Program-made: the position numbers and the translations under genes
Part shown: piece after piece, positions 27,744 to 40,793 of the stretch
Numbering within the stretch: position 1 is the first letter of the stretch
Layout of the letters: every line of letters starts with the position of its first letter
DNA from: Paracoccaceae bacterium
Lineage (GTDB): Bacteria; Pseudomonadota; Alphaproteobacteria; Rhodobacterales; Rhodobacteraceae
NCBI GenBank assembly: GCA_027013095.1
Contig: JALUYI010000018.1
Span: 186,001 to 250,000 of the forward strand
Length of the DNA: 64,000 nt
Direction of reading: 5' to 3'
The notes under the pieces: model-generated
What the model was told of the DNA's origin: nothing
Databases searched by the model: none
What the model saw: the letters and a program-made list of their open reading frames with translations, nothing else

Positions 27744-28877
27744 CTAAAACTCCGCCGCCAACGCGCGGTCCTTCTGGGCCTCGATTTCGGCGGCGCGGAC
27801 CTCAACCAGTTCAACGATATGGTCAATCATCGCCGTATTCTCCAGCTTGTGATCCTGCGCACCGGCCAGATAAACCATGCCCGAGCCCGCGCCACCACCG
27901 GTAAAGCCGACATCGGTCATCAGCGCCTCACCGGGGCCATTCACCACGCAGCCGATGATCGACAGGCTGATCGGTGTATGGATATGGGCCAGACGCTCCT
28001 CCAGCAGGGCGACCGTTGCGATCACGTCAAATCCCTGACGCGCGCAGGACGGGCACGAGACGATGGACACGCCGCGATGGCGCAAGCCCAGCGATTTCAG
28101 AATTTCAAAGCCGACACGCACCTCTTCGACGGGATCGGCCGACAGGCTAACCCGCAGAGTGTCGCCGATCCCCGCCCACAGCAGGCTGCCCAGCCCGATG
28201 GCGGATTTGATCGTTCCCGAGACCCGCCCGCCAGCCTCGGTAATGCCAAGATGGATGGGCGCATCGGTCGCCTCGGCCAGCCCCTGATAGGCGGCGGCGG
28301 CCATGAAAACATCCGACGCCTTGACGCTGATCTTGTAGTTCTTGAAATCATTTTCCTCAAGAATCGCGATGTGGGCCAGTCCGCTTTCGACCATCGCATC
28401 CGGGCAGGGTTCTCCATATTTTTCAAGCAGATGCCGCTCAAGTGAGCCGGCATTGACCCCAATTCGGATCGAGCAACCATGATCTTTCGCAGCGCGGATG
28501 ACCTCGGCCACGCGCTCAGCCGAGCCGATATTTCCGGGGTTGATGCGCAGGCAGGCGGCGCCGGCCTCGGCCGCTTCAATCGCGCGTTTGTAGTGGAAAT
28601 GGATGTCGGCAACCAGCGGCACGGGGCTTTCGCGCACGATCTCGGCCAGCGCCCGGGTTGAGTCCTGATCCGGGCAGGACACCCGTACGATATCCGCTCC
28701 CGCCGTCGCACAGGCCTGAACCTGTGCAATGGTCGCGCTGGCATCCGAGGTCAGCGTATTGGTCATTGTCTGCACCGAAATCGGCGCATCGCCACCGACC
28801 GCAACCGGTCCAACATGGATCTTTCGGGTCGGGCGGCGGAGGATTTCACGCCACGGGCGTAGAGGATTGTGGGACAT
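27744..28877 (-). CDS. ispG: 4-hydroxy-3-methylbut-2-enyl diphosphate synthase
   Basis: [4Fe-4S] enzyme of the MEP pathway that converts MEcPP to HMBPP. The 377-residue protein shows [37 protein letters not shown] and LRINPGNIG in the barrel, and the C-terminal cluster cysteines [11 protein letters not shown] and [15 protein letters not shown] 28877 is preferred; a TTG at 28880 is one codon upstream. It follows rodZ by 74 bases, a common alphaproteobacterial pairing, and shares its pathway with ispDF at 20.7 kb. Confidence 0.96.
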   Translation of the reverse strand: MSHNPLRPWREILRRPTRKIHVGPVAVGGDAPISVQTMTNTLTSDASATIAQVQACATAGADIVRVSCPDQDSTRALAEIVRESPVPLVADIHFHYKRAIEAAEAGAACLRINPGNIGSAERVAEVIRAAKDHGCSIRIGVNAGSLERHLLEKYGEPCPDAMVESGLAHIAILEENDFKNYKISVKASDVFMAAAAYQGLAEATDAPIHLGITEAGGRVSGTIKSAIGLGSLLWAGIGDTLRVSLSADPVEEVRVGFEILKSLGLRHRGVSIVSCPSCARQGFDVIATVALLEERLAHIHTPISLSIIGCVVNGPGEALMTDVGFTGGGAGSGMVYLAGAQDHKLENTAMIDHIVELVEVRAAEIEAQKDRALAAEF

Positions 28878-28951
28878 CAATATACCTGTTTTGCGGGGGT
28901 CTCGACCTGCTCTGGTTAACGCGTTTCCCGACGCGCGGCAATCTTTGGCGG

Positions 28952-30208
28952 TTACTTGCCCGGCACATTGTTCAGGGTAATGACCCGCGGGCTGTCGAGC
29001 ACGCTGAGAGCGACCTTGTCGCTGACCTTGGGGAATTTTCCGATGATCTTTGTTGCGCTCAGCTTTACGTCCTTGACCACCGAGGTCCCCTTGCCGACCG
29101 GTCCGTAGGGGTGGTTGTCAAGCGACAGGTAAACCGCGCTGGCATTTCCCGCGCGCAATGTTGCGCCTGCCACAGCATCAGCGGGCAGGACGAAACTTTC
29201 GCCGCGATCGAGAATTTTTTCAAACAGGACCGTGCCATCGGCAGCGGTGATTCGCACCCATGCGGGGCGGCTGGCGACCACGGCCACCCGCGGCGGAGCG
29301 ATCTCGGTCACACGCGGCGTGGATTTGGCCAACAGACTGACGGTTTTCTTGGCCTGCACGGCACCGTTGTTGGTCACGAGCGCGCCGATCCGGTTAGGGT
29401 CGAGGGCAGCAATTGGTCCATCGCGAGGGGTCATCACCGGAACGTCCAGCTCTTTTGGACGATAAAGCTGCTCGAGTGCTGCGGATTGTGCGGCGGTTTG
29501 GGGCTCCTGCTTGCCCGCATCCTCGGGCGGGATCACCGGCAGATCGGCCGCCGCCGCCGCCGAGCCGTCCGCAGGCGTGATTTCAACCCGCTGGATATCC
29601 TGCAACAAGGCCCAGGCCCCGTAGCCGAGACCCAGAATAAGAAGCAAAAGCATCAGGATCGAGCCTACCGCCGACGGCGAGACCTGAAGCATGGGTCCGC
29701 CGTGGTTGGGCAAAAACCGGGCCTGCGGCGGGAACAGCCCGTCGCCCGAGTTGGCCGCGGAGGGTAATTTTGGCGATTGCGGGCGTGGCCCCGAAAATCC
29801 CGTGCCAAGCGGAATTGGCCCACTGCCACGTCGGTTGCCGCCATGACCCTTTTTACCGTCGGGGGCATCGAGCGGCGGCTTGGCGCCTGTGCCCGATTGC
29901 AGGCCTATCACCGGGTGGACACCGTCATAGCCCGCCTCGGCACAGAACTTGGCAAATATTTCTTCGGGGTCCAGCCCCAGATAGCGCGCATAGGAGCGCA
30001 CGTAACCGGCAATGAACCCCGGCGTCTGAAAGGCTGACGGGTCGGCATTTTCAATGGCGGCAATATAGGTCGCCCGGATTCGCAGGTCACGCTGCACGTC
30101 GAGCAGTGATTTGCCGAGAGTCGCCCGTTCGCCCCGCATCAGATCACCCAAGGTGACCGGATAGGCGTCAAAGCCTTTCACTTCGGCCAGTTCTGCGCTG
30201 TTGCTCAT
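28952..30208 (-). CDS. rodZ: RodZ-like cytoskeletal membrane protein
   Basis: Links MreB to the inner membrane and helps set cell shape. The 418-residue protein has the RodZ layout: an N-terminal helix-turn-helix (about 18-90, with [17 protein letters not shown]), a proline- and glycine-rich linker, one membrane segment (about 180-202, [19 protein letters not shown]), and a periplasmic DUF4115 domain ([20 protein letters not shown]). I start at ATG 30208; upstream in-frame sequence from 30286 overlaps the likely promoter. Confidence 0.88.
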   Translation of the reverse strand: MSNSAELAEVKGFDAYPVTLGDLMRGERATLGKSLLDVQRDLRIRATYIAAIENADPSAFQTPGFIAGYVRSYARYLGLDPEEIFAKFCAEAGYDGVHPVIGLQSGTGAKPPLDAPDGKKGHGGNRRGSGPIPLGTGFSGPRPQSPKLPSAANSGDGLFPPQARFLPNHGGPMLQVSPSAVGSILMLLLLILGLGYGAWALLQDIQRVEITPADGSAAAAADLPVIPPEDAGKQEPQTAAQSAALEQLYRPKELDVPVMTPRDGPIAALDPNRIGALVTNNGAVQAKKTVSLLAKSTPRVTEIAPPRVAVVASRPAWVRITAADGTVLFEKILDRGESFVLPADAVAGATLRAGNASAVYLSLDNHPYGPVGKGTSVVKDVKLSATKIIGKFPKVSDKVALSVLDSPRVITLNNVPGK

Positions 30209-30285
30209 GCACGCTGCCCCGATTTGTGCACCCGGATGTCCCCTGCAGGCCCCCGATTCGATGTCATGGGGCGATTTGCGTGGCA

Positions 30286-30294
30286 ACTATAGCA
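30286..30294 (-). promoter_or_regulatory. Possible extended -10 promoter of rodZ
   Basis: Minus strand TGCTATAGT (30294-30286) is an extended -10 element with TATAGT. No good -35 hexamer is seen. It is about 78 bases from the rodZ start codon. Confidence 0.35.
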
Positions 30295-30327
30295 CATGGC
30301 AAGTTTTTTTACACAGGCTTGTGAGGG

Positions 30328-31551
30328 TCAGGCGCTCATCTCGGCACGATTCAGCTCACACTGCTGCCAGAGGTCATCCATCGCCTTGACCAGAGCATCC
30401 ATCAACTCAGGCGTGTGGACCGGCGACGGGGTAAAGCGCAAACGCTCGGTCCCCCGCGGTACGGTGGGGAAATTGATCGGCTGCACGTAGATGCCGTGCT
30501 GATCCAGCAGCATGTCCGACAGCAGCTTGCATTTCACCGGATTGCCCACATGGACCGGAACGATGTGGCTGCCATAGTCCATGATCGGCAGACCAAGGGC
30601 GCGCAGGCGCATCTTCAGGATGCCGGCGTTGGTCTGCTGCTGCACGCGCAACGTGTCGTCCTGTTTCAGAACGCGAATGGATTCGGCGGCGGCGGCGGCC
30701 ACCGCGGGCGGCAGGGAGGTGGTAAAAATGAATCCGGCGGCATAAGAGCGGATCGCGTCCACCATTTTTGCGCTGGCAGCCACATAGCCCCCCATGACGC
30801 CATAGGCCTTGGCCAAGGTGCCGTTGATCAGATCGATGCGATGGGCAAGCTTGTCCCGTTCGGATACGCCTCCGCCGCGCGGACCATACATGCCGACGGC
30901 ATGCACCTCATCCACATAGGTCAGGGCACCAAACTCTTCGGCGAGATCGCAAATTTCAGCCATGCGGCCAAAGTCGCCGTCCATTGAATAGATCGACTCA
31001 AACGCAATCAGGATCGGGCGTCCGGGCGCAACCGCTTCCAGCAAGGCGCGCAGATGGGTCATGTCATTGTGCCGAAAAATATGCTTTTCGCATTTTCCGT
31101 GGCGAATACCTTCGATCATCGAGGCGTGGTTCAACTCATCAGACAGGATCACCAGACCGGGGAACAGTTTAGGCAGAACAGACAGGGTAGCGTCATTGGC
31201 AATATAGGCCGAGGTAAAGACCAGCGCCGCCTCCTTTTGGTGAAGGTCTGCCAATTCCGCCTCCAGCGCCTTGTGATAGACGGTGGTGCCGGAAATGTTG
31301 CGGGTTCCTCCCGAGCCGGCGCCGGCGGCGTCGATGGCCCCGTGCATGGCGGCAAGAACGCGGGGATTTTGGGCCATGCCCAGGTAATCATTGCCACACC
31401 AGACGGTGATTTCGCGGTGGCTGCCATCGGGGGCGTGCCATGTCGCCTTGGGGAAATCCCCCTGCCGACGTTCGATGTCGATAAAGGTCCGGTAACGGCC
31501 CTCGTCATGCAGATCCTGAAGAGCCTGATCCAGGCGAGATGAATAATCCAT
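30328..31551 (-). CDS. hemA: 5-aminolevulinate synthase (C4 pathway)
   Basis: PLP enzyme that condenses glycine and succinyl-CoA to 5-aminolevulinate, the first step of heme synthesis in alphaproteobacteria. The 407-residue protein shows [45 protein letters not shown] and the PLP-lysine NGTLAKAYG (K248). I start at ATG 31551, which matches the Rhodobacter N-terminus MDY. An in-frame ATG at 31575 would add MRGYAGIR. The Shine-Dalgarno region is a tandem 10-bp duplication. Confidence 0.96.
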   Translation of the reverse strand: MDYSSRLDQALQDLHDEGRYRTFIDIERRQGDFPKATWHAPDGSHREITVWCGNDYLGMAQNPRVLAAMHGAIDAAGAGSGGTRNISGTTVYHKALEAELADLHQKEAALVFTSAYIANDATLSVLPKLFPGLVILSDELNHASMIEGIRHGKCEKHIFRHNDMTHLRALLEAVAPGRPILIAFESIYSMDGDFGRMAEICDLAEEFGALTYVDEVHAVGMYGPRGGGVSERDKLAHRIDLINGTLAKAYGVMGGYVAASAKMVDAIRSYAAGFIFTTSLPPAVAAAAAESIRVLKQDDTLRVQQQTNAGILKMRLRALGLPIMDYGSHIVPVHVGNPVKCKLLSDMLLDQHGIYVQPINFPTVPRGTERLRFTPSPVHTPELMDALVKAMDDLWQQCELNRAEMSA

Positions 31552-31571
31552 GCGTATCCCCGCGTATCCCC
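31552..31571 (-). repeat. Duplicated Shine-Dalgarno block ahead of hemA
   Basis: GCGTATCCCC occurs twice without a gap (31552-31561 and 31562-31571). On the minus strand this is GGGGATACGC twice, ending at the hemA ATG, so there are two GGGGA ribosome-binding cores 10 bases apart. Confidence 0.8.
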
Positions 31572-31639
31572 TCATGTTCCCCAGCCTTCTATCAGGCCTT
31601 TCGATTCGGAATACCCTACAAATCGCCGCATCGCCAGAA

Positions 31640-31652
31640 TTCCGCAGCGGAA
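31640..31652. promoter_or_regulatory. Palindrome between the MarR-type gene and hemA
   Basis: TTCCGC, A, GCGGAA at 31640-31652, about 90 bases before the hemA start. Position would suit an operator for hemA; it matches no FnrL, PpsR or Irr site that I know. Confidence 0.25.
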
Positions 31653-31702
31653 CCCTGACTGGCAGGCAACAATCCCGCATGTTTGGAAAAATTCGGTGGT
31701 GT

Positions 31703-32200
31703 TCAGTAGAGATAACGGATCTGATCGGTCCAGTACCGCTCCATCGTGCGCAAACTTGCGTTGACGCTGTCAAGGGAGGTCTGTTCGAGAATGTTCAAGG
31801 TATTCAGTCCCTCAGCGTGGCGGGCGAAAAGATCGCGCACGATCCGGCGCACCTCGCGCCCCTTTTCGGTCAGACGCACCCGCACCGCGCGCCGGTCGAT
31901 CTGGCAGCGCTGGTGGTGCATATAGCCCGCTTCAACCAGTTTCTTCAGGTTATAGGAGACGTTGGAGCCCTGATAATACCCGCGTGAGCGCAATTCCCCC
32001 GCCGTCACCTCGTTGTTGCCAACATTGAACAACAGCAGCGCCTGTACGGCGTTGATATCCAGAAGGGCGAGGCGTTCGAATTCGTCCTTGATGACATCCA
32101 GCAACAACCGATGGAGCCGCTCGACCATGCCCAACATGTCCATGTAATCGCTGAGGTAATCCCGCTCGCGCGCCATTGCGCCGGTTTGCTGTATCGTCAT
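31703..32200 (-). CDS. MarR-family winged-helix regulator, LdtR-like
   Basis: The 165-residue protein resembles LdtR, the regulator of L,D-transpeptidase genes described in Liberibacter and Sinorhizobium. Key stretches are [57 protein letters not shown] (recognition helix) and [19 protein letters not shown] (wing). ATG 32200 has a strong GGAGAGGA site; a TTG at 32215 is rejected. It is upstream of hemA on the same strand with a 151-base gap. LdtR identity is from remembered family similarity, so moderate; MarR membership is sure. Confidence 0.85.
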   Translation of the reverse strand: MTIQQTGAMARERDYLSDYMDMLGMVERLHRLLLDVIKDEFERLALLDINAVQALLLFNVGNNEVTAGELRSRGYYQGSNVSYNLKKLVEAGYMHHQRCQIDRRAVRVRLTEKGREVRRIVRDLFARHAEGLNTLNILEQTSLDSVNASLRTMERYWTDQIRYLY

Positions 32201-32286
32201 GATCCTCTCCGCCAAAACCTGTGTTCACAGGCAGGATCGGCGGAAAATACGAAAAAGAGGTTAACCCCAGCGTTTAATTTTCGTGT

Positions 32287-32598
32287 CTAATTTCGCGCCA
32301 AAAGGTCTTTTCTGGCGTTGATCGCGGCAATCAGCGACGCATAGATCGCGGGCGCGGACAAGCGGCCAGAGAACCACGCGTAAAGGTCATGGTCGTTTTC
32401 CGCCAGCATTCGTTCATAAAGGTCCAGATCGTCGGGCGACAGACTGGCCAGCCCTGCCTCGGCGAAATGGCCGAGGATCATGTCCATTTCCTTGATCCCC
32501 CGCCGCATCGAGCGCATTTTAAGCCGCTTCAGGCGGGTCTCGGGGGCTTCCCCGGCGCCTCCCTTGGCAGTTTCCCTGGGTAATGTCATGTTGGTCAT
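32287..32598 (-). CDS. sdhE: FAD assembly factor SdhE
   Basis: Small chaperone that promotes covalent flavin attachment to succinate dehydrogenase (SdhA). The 103-residue protein carries the SdhE hallmark RGxxE (RGIKE, 33-37) within LKMRSMRRGIKEMDMILG, followed by the acidic helix SPDDLDLYERMLAENDHDLYAWFSG. Its ATG overlaps the stop codon of the upstream XRE regulator gene by 4 bases, so the two are coupled. Confidence 0.92.
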   Translation of the reverse strand: MTNMTLPRETAKGGAGEAPETRLKRLKMRSMRRGIKEMDMILGHFAEAGLASLSPDDLDLYERMLAENDHDLYAWFSGRLSAPAIYASLIAAINARKDLLARN

Positions 32599-33026
32599 GC
32601 TCCGCTTTCGATGGCTTTGGCGAGATGCTTTTGCAACAGCGCAAACCTGTCGCCAAGGCGTTTGTGTTCGGCGCGAAGGGCGCGCATTTCATTCAGGATT
32701 TCGCGCAGGTCGGCCCGCGGGGCCGGGGTGTCTTCCCACGGGTCAGAGACACCTTCCCCCTCGCCGGTCAAAATCCAGACGATCGAGACATTCAACACAC
32801 CGGCCAGCATCTGCAGCTTGTTGGCGCGGGGTTCCGAGACGTCCTCTTCCCAGGCGCGCAGGGTTTTCAGCTTGATCCCCAGCTTGCGGCTGAGCTTGGC
32901 CTGATCCATCCCCATGGCGCGCCGGGCCGCGGCCACGCGATCACCGAATGTGGCCGCGTCGTCGCTGAAATAACCGGCCCCGGCAGCGGCGGTATCCGGG
33001 TCTTGCGGAAAATCGGTGTCGGTCAT
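32595..33026 (-). CDS. XRE-family helix-turn-helix regulator
   Basis: 143 residues with an HTH_3/XRE domain at about 27-85 (FGDRVAAARRAMGMDQAKLSRKLGIKLKTLRAWEEDVSEP) and a charged C-terminal helix (LREILNEMRALRAEHKRLGDRFALLQKHL), probably a coiled-coil dimeriser. I start at ATG 33026; a longer frame would overlap the divergent aminotransferase gene. It is translationally coupled to sdhE. Target genes are unknown; the divergent aspartate aminotransferase promoter or its own are obvious candidates. Confidence 0.85.
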   Translation of the reverse strand: MTDTDFPQDPDTAAAGAGYFSDDAATFGDRVAAARRAMGMDQAKLSRKLGIKLKTLRAWEEDVSEPRANKLQMLAGVLNVSIVWILTGEGEGVSDPWEDTPAPRADLREILNEMRALRAEHKRLGDRFALLQKHLAKAIESGA

Positions 33027-33060
33027 ATTGCGCCCTGCCCGGTCTGCGGGCAATCCAATC

Positions 33061-34325
<1,265 letters not shown>

Positions 34326-34377
34326 GCGAGGCCCGGCCAGAACCGCGCCCAACGGGGAACGACACAGGTGGTCAAGG

Positions 34378-34776
34378 ATGACACAAGATAACGCCAACCT
34401 CTATTTTCGTGTGCGTGACAATGGCGCGACCGTCTATCGCATAGATACCGAGAACCGCCAGCGCCGACTGGATCTGGCGCAGATTGCGGTTGTGAACACC
34501 AACAACGGGCAGATCAAGCCGCATGGCGACGAAGGCCCGACCCCGGCCGAAATGGACGAGATCGAGCGCTGGATGACGGCGCGCAAGGCAACGCTGAGCG
34601 AGCGCGCCATCGACGATATCTTTCGCGCCATCGACCACCTGAACCTGACCGCTCATTGGGCCCAAACCAAGGCCAGCGATGATGAGCTGGAGAAATTCAC
34701 CGATCCGCTGCTGATGGCCATGCACGATCTGCGCATGGTGCTGGTGCGCAAGAAATCCGACCGGATCGGGCGCTAG
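34378..34776 (+). CDS. Conserved hypothetical protein (Rhodobacterales)
   Basis: 132 residues, no signal peptide, no membrane segment, rich in charged residues. It opens MTQDNANLYFRVRDNGATVYRIDTENRQRRLDLAQIAVVNTNNGQIK, then has a helical region with WMTARKATLSERAIDDIFRAIDHLNLTAHWAQ and ends LRMVLVRKKSDRIGR. I recall similar unnamed proteins in related genomes, but no function. AGGTGG lies 6 bases before the ATG. It is downstream of aatA with 52 bases between and may be in its operon. Confidence 0.75.
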   Translation: MTQDNANLYFRVRDNGATVYRIDTENRQRRLDLAQIAVVNTNNGQIKPHGDEGPTPAEMDEIERWMTARKATLSERAIDDIFRAIDHLNLTAHWAQTKASDDELEKFTDPLLMAMHDLRMVLVRKKSDRIGR

Positions 34777-34827
34777 GTCGTCAGCCCATAAACCAAAGGC
34801 CCGCATCTGCCGTCAGGTAAAAATTGA

Positions 34828-36432
<1,605 letters not shown>

Positions 36433-36465
36433 GGGTTGCGGATCAAGTTCAACGCTTTTTGATCA

Positions 36466-37419
36466 TCACGGCTGGGCCAGCGCCACCAGACACCCCCTCA
36501 GGGCGGCTGCATCGTCATTGATCAGATAGACCGGCACATGGGCCAAGCGCTCACCAAAGAGCGTCGGTGCGCGAAATGCCGACTCAAACGCCGCAAACAC
36601 CGCGGCGCCACCCTCACCGAAAACCCCGCGGGCCACGCTGCCAGCCAGATAGATCCCGTCAAGCGGCAGATAGGAAAACACGCTGGCGCGGCAAAATGCA
36701 CCGGTAAGCGCGGCAAAAAGCGCCAGCGTCTGCGTCGCCTTTGCCTCGTGATTGGCGGCGCGCCTGACGATGTCGGCCCCCTCGCGCGGGAGGGCGGCGC
36801 CCAACAGCGTATGGATGCGCGACAGACCGCGCCCGGACAAGCAATCTTCGATGGCGCGAAATTCCTGCGCGCCCGGACCAAGAGCCTTGGCCGCCATCCT
36901 TGCAAGCGTCGCTGGCAGCTCGGCATGGCCCAGTTCGGCCTCAAAACAGACCGGCGCGCACGTCCCGGCCCCGCGACGCAAGACCGAGGCGTTCAGCCCC
37001 GTTCCCACCCCCAGAATCAGCGCCTGACCGTTGCGAAAATCACCCGTCTCATCGGGGCTGACCGGGATCAAGCCCGCCTGGGGCAGTTCTGCAACCGCAT
37101 AGCCGAGCGCCACCATGTCATTGACCAGAACCGCCGGGCCGCCGGCAGTTAGCCTGCGCAGAACCTCGCAATCCACCTGCCAGTCAAGGTTGGTCAGGCG
37201 CGAGCGCCCCGAAATCACCGGCCCGGCCACCGCCACCGCCGCCGCCTGCAAGCGCAAGACCCCGTGGGTGCGCAGAAAGGTGTCGATCAGCTGGGCAAAG
37301 CTGCTAAAATTGCGATTGCGATAGCGGCGAAATGAGTCCGCGCGAAGGCCATCCGCATCCGCCAGCGCAAGGCGCGCGTTGGTGCCGCCGATATCGGCGA
37401 CAAGGATCGGGGCTCCCAT
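36466..37419 (-). CDS. glk: Glucokinase
   Basis: Phosphorylates glucose with ATP. The 317-residue protein is of the Glk (not ROK) type: ILVADIGGTNARLAL (5-19), AVAGPV, LTNLDWQVD, VNDMVALGYAV, ILGVGTGLNASV and FEAELGHAELP, the last holding glucose-binding Glu/His residues. It lies 3 bases after the transporter ATPase gene, as last gene of a xylF-type ABC operon, which argues that glucose or a related hexose is the cargo. Confidence 0.92.
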   Translation of the reverse strand: MGAPILVADIGGTNARLALADADGLRADSFRRYRNRNFSSFAQLIDTFLRTHGVLRLQAAAVAVAGPVISGRSRLTNLDWQVDCEVLRRLTAGGPAVLVNDMVALGYAVAELPQAGLIPVSPDETGDFRNGQALILGVGTGLNASVLRRGAGTCAPVCFEAELGHAELPATLARMAAKALGPGAQEFRAIEDCLSGRGLSRIHTLLGAALPREGADIVRRAANHEAKATQTLALFAALTGAFCRASVFSYLPLDGIYLAGSVARGVFGEGGAAVFAAFESAFRAPTLFGERLAHVPVYLINDDAAALRGCLVALAQP

Positions 37420-37422
37420 CCC

Positions 37423-38202
37423 CTAGCTCCGCGCCGGACCGGCAGGTGGCTTGCCCAGAATGATCATGCTCAGAAGGTCGTCATCGCTGACATGCTCGAT
37501 CCTGACACTGCCCACCAGATGGCCATTCTTCATCACGCTGGCCCGGTCGCACAGTTGCATGACGTCGTGGATGTCGTGACTGATCAGGAAAATGCCGATC
37601 CCCTCGGATTTCAGCTGCGAGATCAACTCAGCCACCATCTGGGTTTCATGCGGGCCAAGGGCGGCGGTGGGCTCGTCCATGATCAGGATTCGGGCGTTGA
37701 AATAAACCGCGCGAGCAATCGCCACCGACTGGCGCTGACCGCCGGACAGGGCCGAGACAGGGTTGGCGAATTTCTCGAAATTGGGGTTGAGGCGGGCCAT
37801 GATCTTGCGGGTTTCCGCCTCCATCGCGGAATCGTCCACCAGGCCAAAGGACGTCACCAACTCGCGCCCCAGAAACAGGTTGCTGGCGGCATCGAGGTTA
37901 TCGGCCAGCGCCAGCGTCTGATAGATGGTCTCGATGTTATAGCCGCGCGCATCGCGGGGATTGGCGATATGGGCCTCTTCGCCATTGATGAAAATCTGTC
38001 CCGCGTCGCGCTGATAGGCCCCGGACAGCACCTTGATCAGGGTGGTCTTGCCAGCGCCATTGTGGCCCAGCAGACCGACAACCTCGCCGGGGTAAAGGTC
38101 GATCGAGACATCGTCCACCGCCTTGATGCCGCCAAAGGACACCGAAATATTGCGCATCTCGACAAGGGGCGGGTCCATGAGGGCGCCGGGGGCAGAGGTC
38201 AT
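37423..38202 (-). CDS. Sugar ABC transporter ATPase, single-domain type
   Basis: Energises the sugar permease next door. The 259-residue protein has one nucleotide-binding domain: Walker [10 protein letters not shown] (46-54), signature [17 protein letters not shown], Walker [13 protein letters not shown] and a switch His in FLISHD. Classical XylG, RbsA and MglA have two fused domains and about 500 residues, so this is the half-size form as in FrcA, which should act as a homodimer. It overlaps the permease gene by 4 bases. Confidence 0.92.
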   Translation of the reverse strand: MTSAPGALMDPPLVEMRNISVSFGGIKAVDDVSIDLYPGEVVGLLGHNGAGKTTLIKVLSGAYQRDAGQIFINGEEAHIANPRDARGYNIETIYQTLALADNLDAASNLFLGRELVTSFGLVDDSAMEAETRKIMARLNPNFEKFANPVSALSGGQRQSVAIARAVYFNARILIMDEPTAALGPHETQMVAELISQLKSEGIGIFLISHDIHDVMQLCDRASVMKNGHLVGSVRIEHVSDDDLLSMIILGKPPAGPARS

Positions 38203-39500
38203 AGCCGCGCTCCTGTCTTGCGTCGGTAAATGATATCGATCAGCACTGCCAGCACCAGAACCGCGCCGACCACGATGTTTTGCAGAGGGGCATCGACGCC
38301 CACCATCGCCATTCCAGATTGCAGCGATTGCATGATCAGCGCCCCCAGAATGGCGCCGTGAATGGTGCCAAAGCCTCCGGACAGCGCGGTGCCACCAATG
38401 ACCGCCGCCGCGATCACGCGCAACTCGTCCAGCGTGCCGATATCGTTGGTGTGGTTGGTCAATCGGGCCGAGGCGACGACCGCACTGAGAGCCGCCAGCG
38501 CGCCCATCAGGGCAAAGACCTTAACGGTCAGAAAGCGCGTGTTGATGCCCGCCAGCTCGGCCGCATCCGGGTTGCCGCCGGTGGCAAAGATATAGCGGCC
38601 AAAGCGGCTGCGTTTGGCCACGATGGTCATGGCGATGGCAACGAGGATCAGGACCAGAACCGAGACCGGCAGACCATAGGCCGAGGTAAACCCGTCGGGC
38701 ATGACCTCGCCCCGGGCCTTGAACAGACGCGCCAGACGCCGCACCGGAATGTCATAGGCGTTCAGGATGCCGACAAAGCCGAGGATTGCGCCGGTCGTAA
38801 TCGCGGCCATGACCACCTCGGCCCAGAGTGGTTTCACCTGAAACCCGTGCGCCAGCTTGCCCCGGCGGGCCGCCCACAGGCCATAGAGCGCAAGCCCCAC
38901 CGCAATCACGCCGATCCCCCAACTGAGAGTGGCGCCAAAGGTGCCATTTGTGCCGCCAAAGACCAGAAAATTCCGATCCAGCGGGCCGATCGTCTGGCCG
39001 TTGGTCAGATACCACGCGACGTTGCGCCAGACCAGTAATCCGCCCAGCGTGACGATGAACGAGGGGATCAGCATATAGCCCACCAGCCAGCCCTGAAAGG
39101 CCCCGATCAGGGTGCCGGTCGCCAGCCCCGCCACGATGGTAATCGGCGCCGTCAGCGGGTTGTTCAGCCCCAGCCCCAGAAGGTCCGGCAGAATCCATGT
39201 CTGCACCATCGCCATCACCGCCGAGCAGGTGGCCAGCAACGAGCCGACGCTGAGGTCGATGTTGCGGGTGACAATCACGAACACCATCCCGGTGGCCATG
39301 ATCGCCACGCTGACGGTCTGGATCGTCAGGTTGAAAATATTGCGCGGGGTCAAAAATCGCCCGTCCGTGACCATATTAAAGGCCAGTGCCAGAATGATGA
39401 AGGCCCCGATCATGCCCAGCAAGCGGGTGTCCAATTCCAGCGTCCGAAAGATGTTCTTGCGCGACTGCGCGGGGATCGGGTGCGAGATACTGTCGCTCAT
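38199..39500 (-). CDS. Sugar ABC transporter permease, XylH type
   Basis: Membrane channel subunit of a CUT2-family sugar importer. The 433-residue protein has about ten or more hydrophobic segments. Typical BPD_transp_2 stretches include [65 protein letters not shown] and [20 protein letters not shown]. Its length, longer than RbsC, fits XylH. I start at ATG 39500 behind AGGA. It is 74 bases after xylF. Confidence 0.93.
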   Translation of the reverse strand: MSDSISHPIPAQSRKNIFRTLELDTRLLGMIGAFIILALAFNMVTDGRFLTPRNIFNLTIQTVSVAIMATGMVFVIVTRNIDLSVGSLLATCSAVMAMVQTWILPDLLGLGLNNPLTAPITIVAGLATGTLIGAFQGWLVGYMLIPSFIVTLGGLLVWRNVAWYLTNGQTIGPLDRNFLVFGGTNGTFGATLSWGIGVIAVGLALYGLWAARRGKLAHGFQVKPLWAEVVMAAITTGAILGFVGILNAYDIPVRRLARLFKARGEVMPDGFTSAYGLPVSVLVLILVAIAMTIVAKRSRFGRYIFATGGNPDAAELAGINTRFLTVKVFALMGALAALSAVVASARLTNHTNDIGTLDELRVIAAAVIGGTALSGGFGTIHGAILGALIMQSLQSGMAMVGVDAPLQNIVVGAVLVLAVLIDIIYRRKTGARL

Positions 39501-39574
39501 GCCGGGATCCTGTTGGTTGGGGTCCGGGTCGCCCGCAAACGAAGCGGCGGGCGGCCCGGGTTGCGTCAAGGGGT

Positions 39575-40603
39575 TCAGTTACAGGGTGCCGGACCGTTTG
39601 TCACGCCTTGGCACAGATCCGCCTTGGTGATCCAGCCAGCGTCAACGACAACCGAGAGGTTATCCTTGGTGATCGGCACCGGAGCCAGAAATTTCGACCA
39701 GATCTTGGTGCCCTTGGGCGACGTCCACAGCTTGGCGCCCTTGATATCGGACATCTTGCCGCCCTTGGCCAGCGCGACGGCGATTTCCCCGGCGTTCTTG
39801 CCCAGAACCCGCGCGTCTTTCCAGACCGAGACGGTCTGCGTGCCTTTGGCCACGCGGTTCAAGGCGGCGTGGTCGCCGTCCTGCCCCGAGACCGGAATCC
39901 CGTCCATGCCCTGCGCGGCCAAAGCTGCCACGACACCACCTGCGGTGCCGTCGTTCGAGGCAACCACCGCGTCAACCTTGTTGTCATTGGCGGTCAGGAT
40001 CTGCTCCATGTTGCGCTGGGCGTTGGCGGGCAGCCAGCCGTCGGTATAGGCCTCGCCGACGATCTTGATGTCGCCCTTGTCGATGGCTGCCTGCAGAACT
40101 TCCTGCTGGCCGCCGCGCAGGAAATCCGCGTTCGGGTCCTGCCCCGAGCCCTTGATCATCACGTAATTGCCCTTGGGCGCCGCAGCCAGAACCGCACGTG
40201 CCTGCATCCGCCCCACTTCGACATTGTCAAACGTCAGATAAAAGGCGCGGGGATCCTCGATCAGACGGTCATAGCCGATCACCGGAATTCCCTCATCCGC
40301 CGCGGCCTGCACCGCCGGGCCGATCGCCTGAGCATCCTGCGCAAGGATAATGATCGCATCCACCCCTTGGGCGATCAGGCTTTCGACATCCGAAAGCTGC
40401 TTGGCCGACGAGCTTTGCGCGTCAGCCGAGACGTATTTGGCCCCGGCCGCAGCCAGCGCGCCCTTGATCGCGGCTTCGTCGGTTTTCCAGCGCTCCTCCT
40501 GAAAATTGGACCAACTGACCCCGACGGTCAGCGCGGCGGCCAGTGTTGCGCTGCCCATGACGGCAGTTGCTGTAACCGCAGCGGCGGCAATTAATCTCTT
40601 CAT
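39575..40603 (-). CDS. xylF: Periplasmic sugar-binding protein, XylF type
   Basis: Binds sugar in the periplasm for the CUT2 importer. The 342-residue precursor has a signal peptide (about 1-24) and a type I periplasmic-binding fold. [52 protein letters not shown] and [18 protein letters not shown] match XylF best. Start at ATG 40603. XylF-type proteins bind D-xylose in E. coli, but no xylose catabolic genes are here and glk is, so glucose is likely. The promoter region carries the ROK operator. Confidence 0.88.
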   Translation of the reverse strand: MKRLIAAAAVTATAVMGSATLAAALTVGVSWSNFQEERWKTDEAAIKGALAAAGAKYVSADAQSSSAKQLSDVESLIAQGVDAIIILAQDAQAIGPAVQAAADEGIPVIGYDRLIEDPRAFYLTFDNVEVGRMQARAVLAAAPKGNYVMIKGSGQDPNADFLRGGQQEVLQAAIDKGDIKIVGEAYTDGWLPANAQRNMEQILTANDNKVDAVVASNDGTAGGVVAALAAQGMDGIPVSGQDGDHAALNRVAKGTQTVSVWKDARVLGKNAGEIAVALAKGGKMSDIKGAKLWTSPKGTKIWSKFLAPVPITKDNLSVVVDAGWITKADLCQGVTNGPAPCN

Positions 40604-40683
40604 GTTGTCCTCCCAAGAATAACCTGCCGCATCAGGCCAAACGGAATCACCCCCGGCCAGCGGCGAATCCAGTGTTAGCAGAA

Positions 40684-40704
40684 TTAATTTGTAAATCAAA
40701 TTAA
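40684..40704. promoter_or_regulatory. Candidate ROK repressor operator
   Basis: TTAATTTG (40684-40691), spacer TAAAT, CAAATTAA (40697-40704): a perfect 8-bp inverted repeat in an AT-rich pocket between xylF and the divergent ROK gene. Position and symmetry fit a site that controls both promoters. Confidence 0.7.
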
Positions 40705-40793
40705 ATATCTCTAGCCTCGACCCCAAGACCCGCCCGCGCCTTGCGAGATTGCCTGAAAGGCCATAAAACGGGATATCCGAGGATCAAAAAACG

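Noticed and set aside
32261-32281. TTAA pairs upstream of the MarR-type gene as a CtrA box
   Set aside because: The two TTAA are 9 bases apart, not the 7 of the CtrA consensus.
36441-36464. GATCAA/TTGATC inverted repeat between the DHA2 exporter and glk as terminator
   Set aside because: Six weak pairs with a 12-base loop and no T-run after it on either strand.
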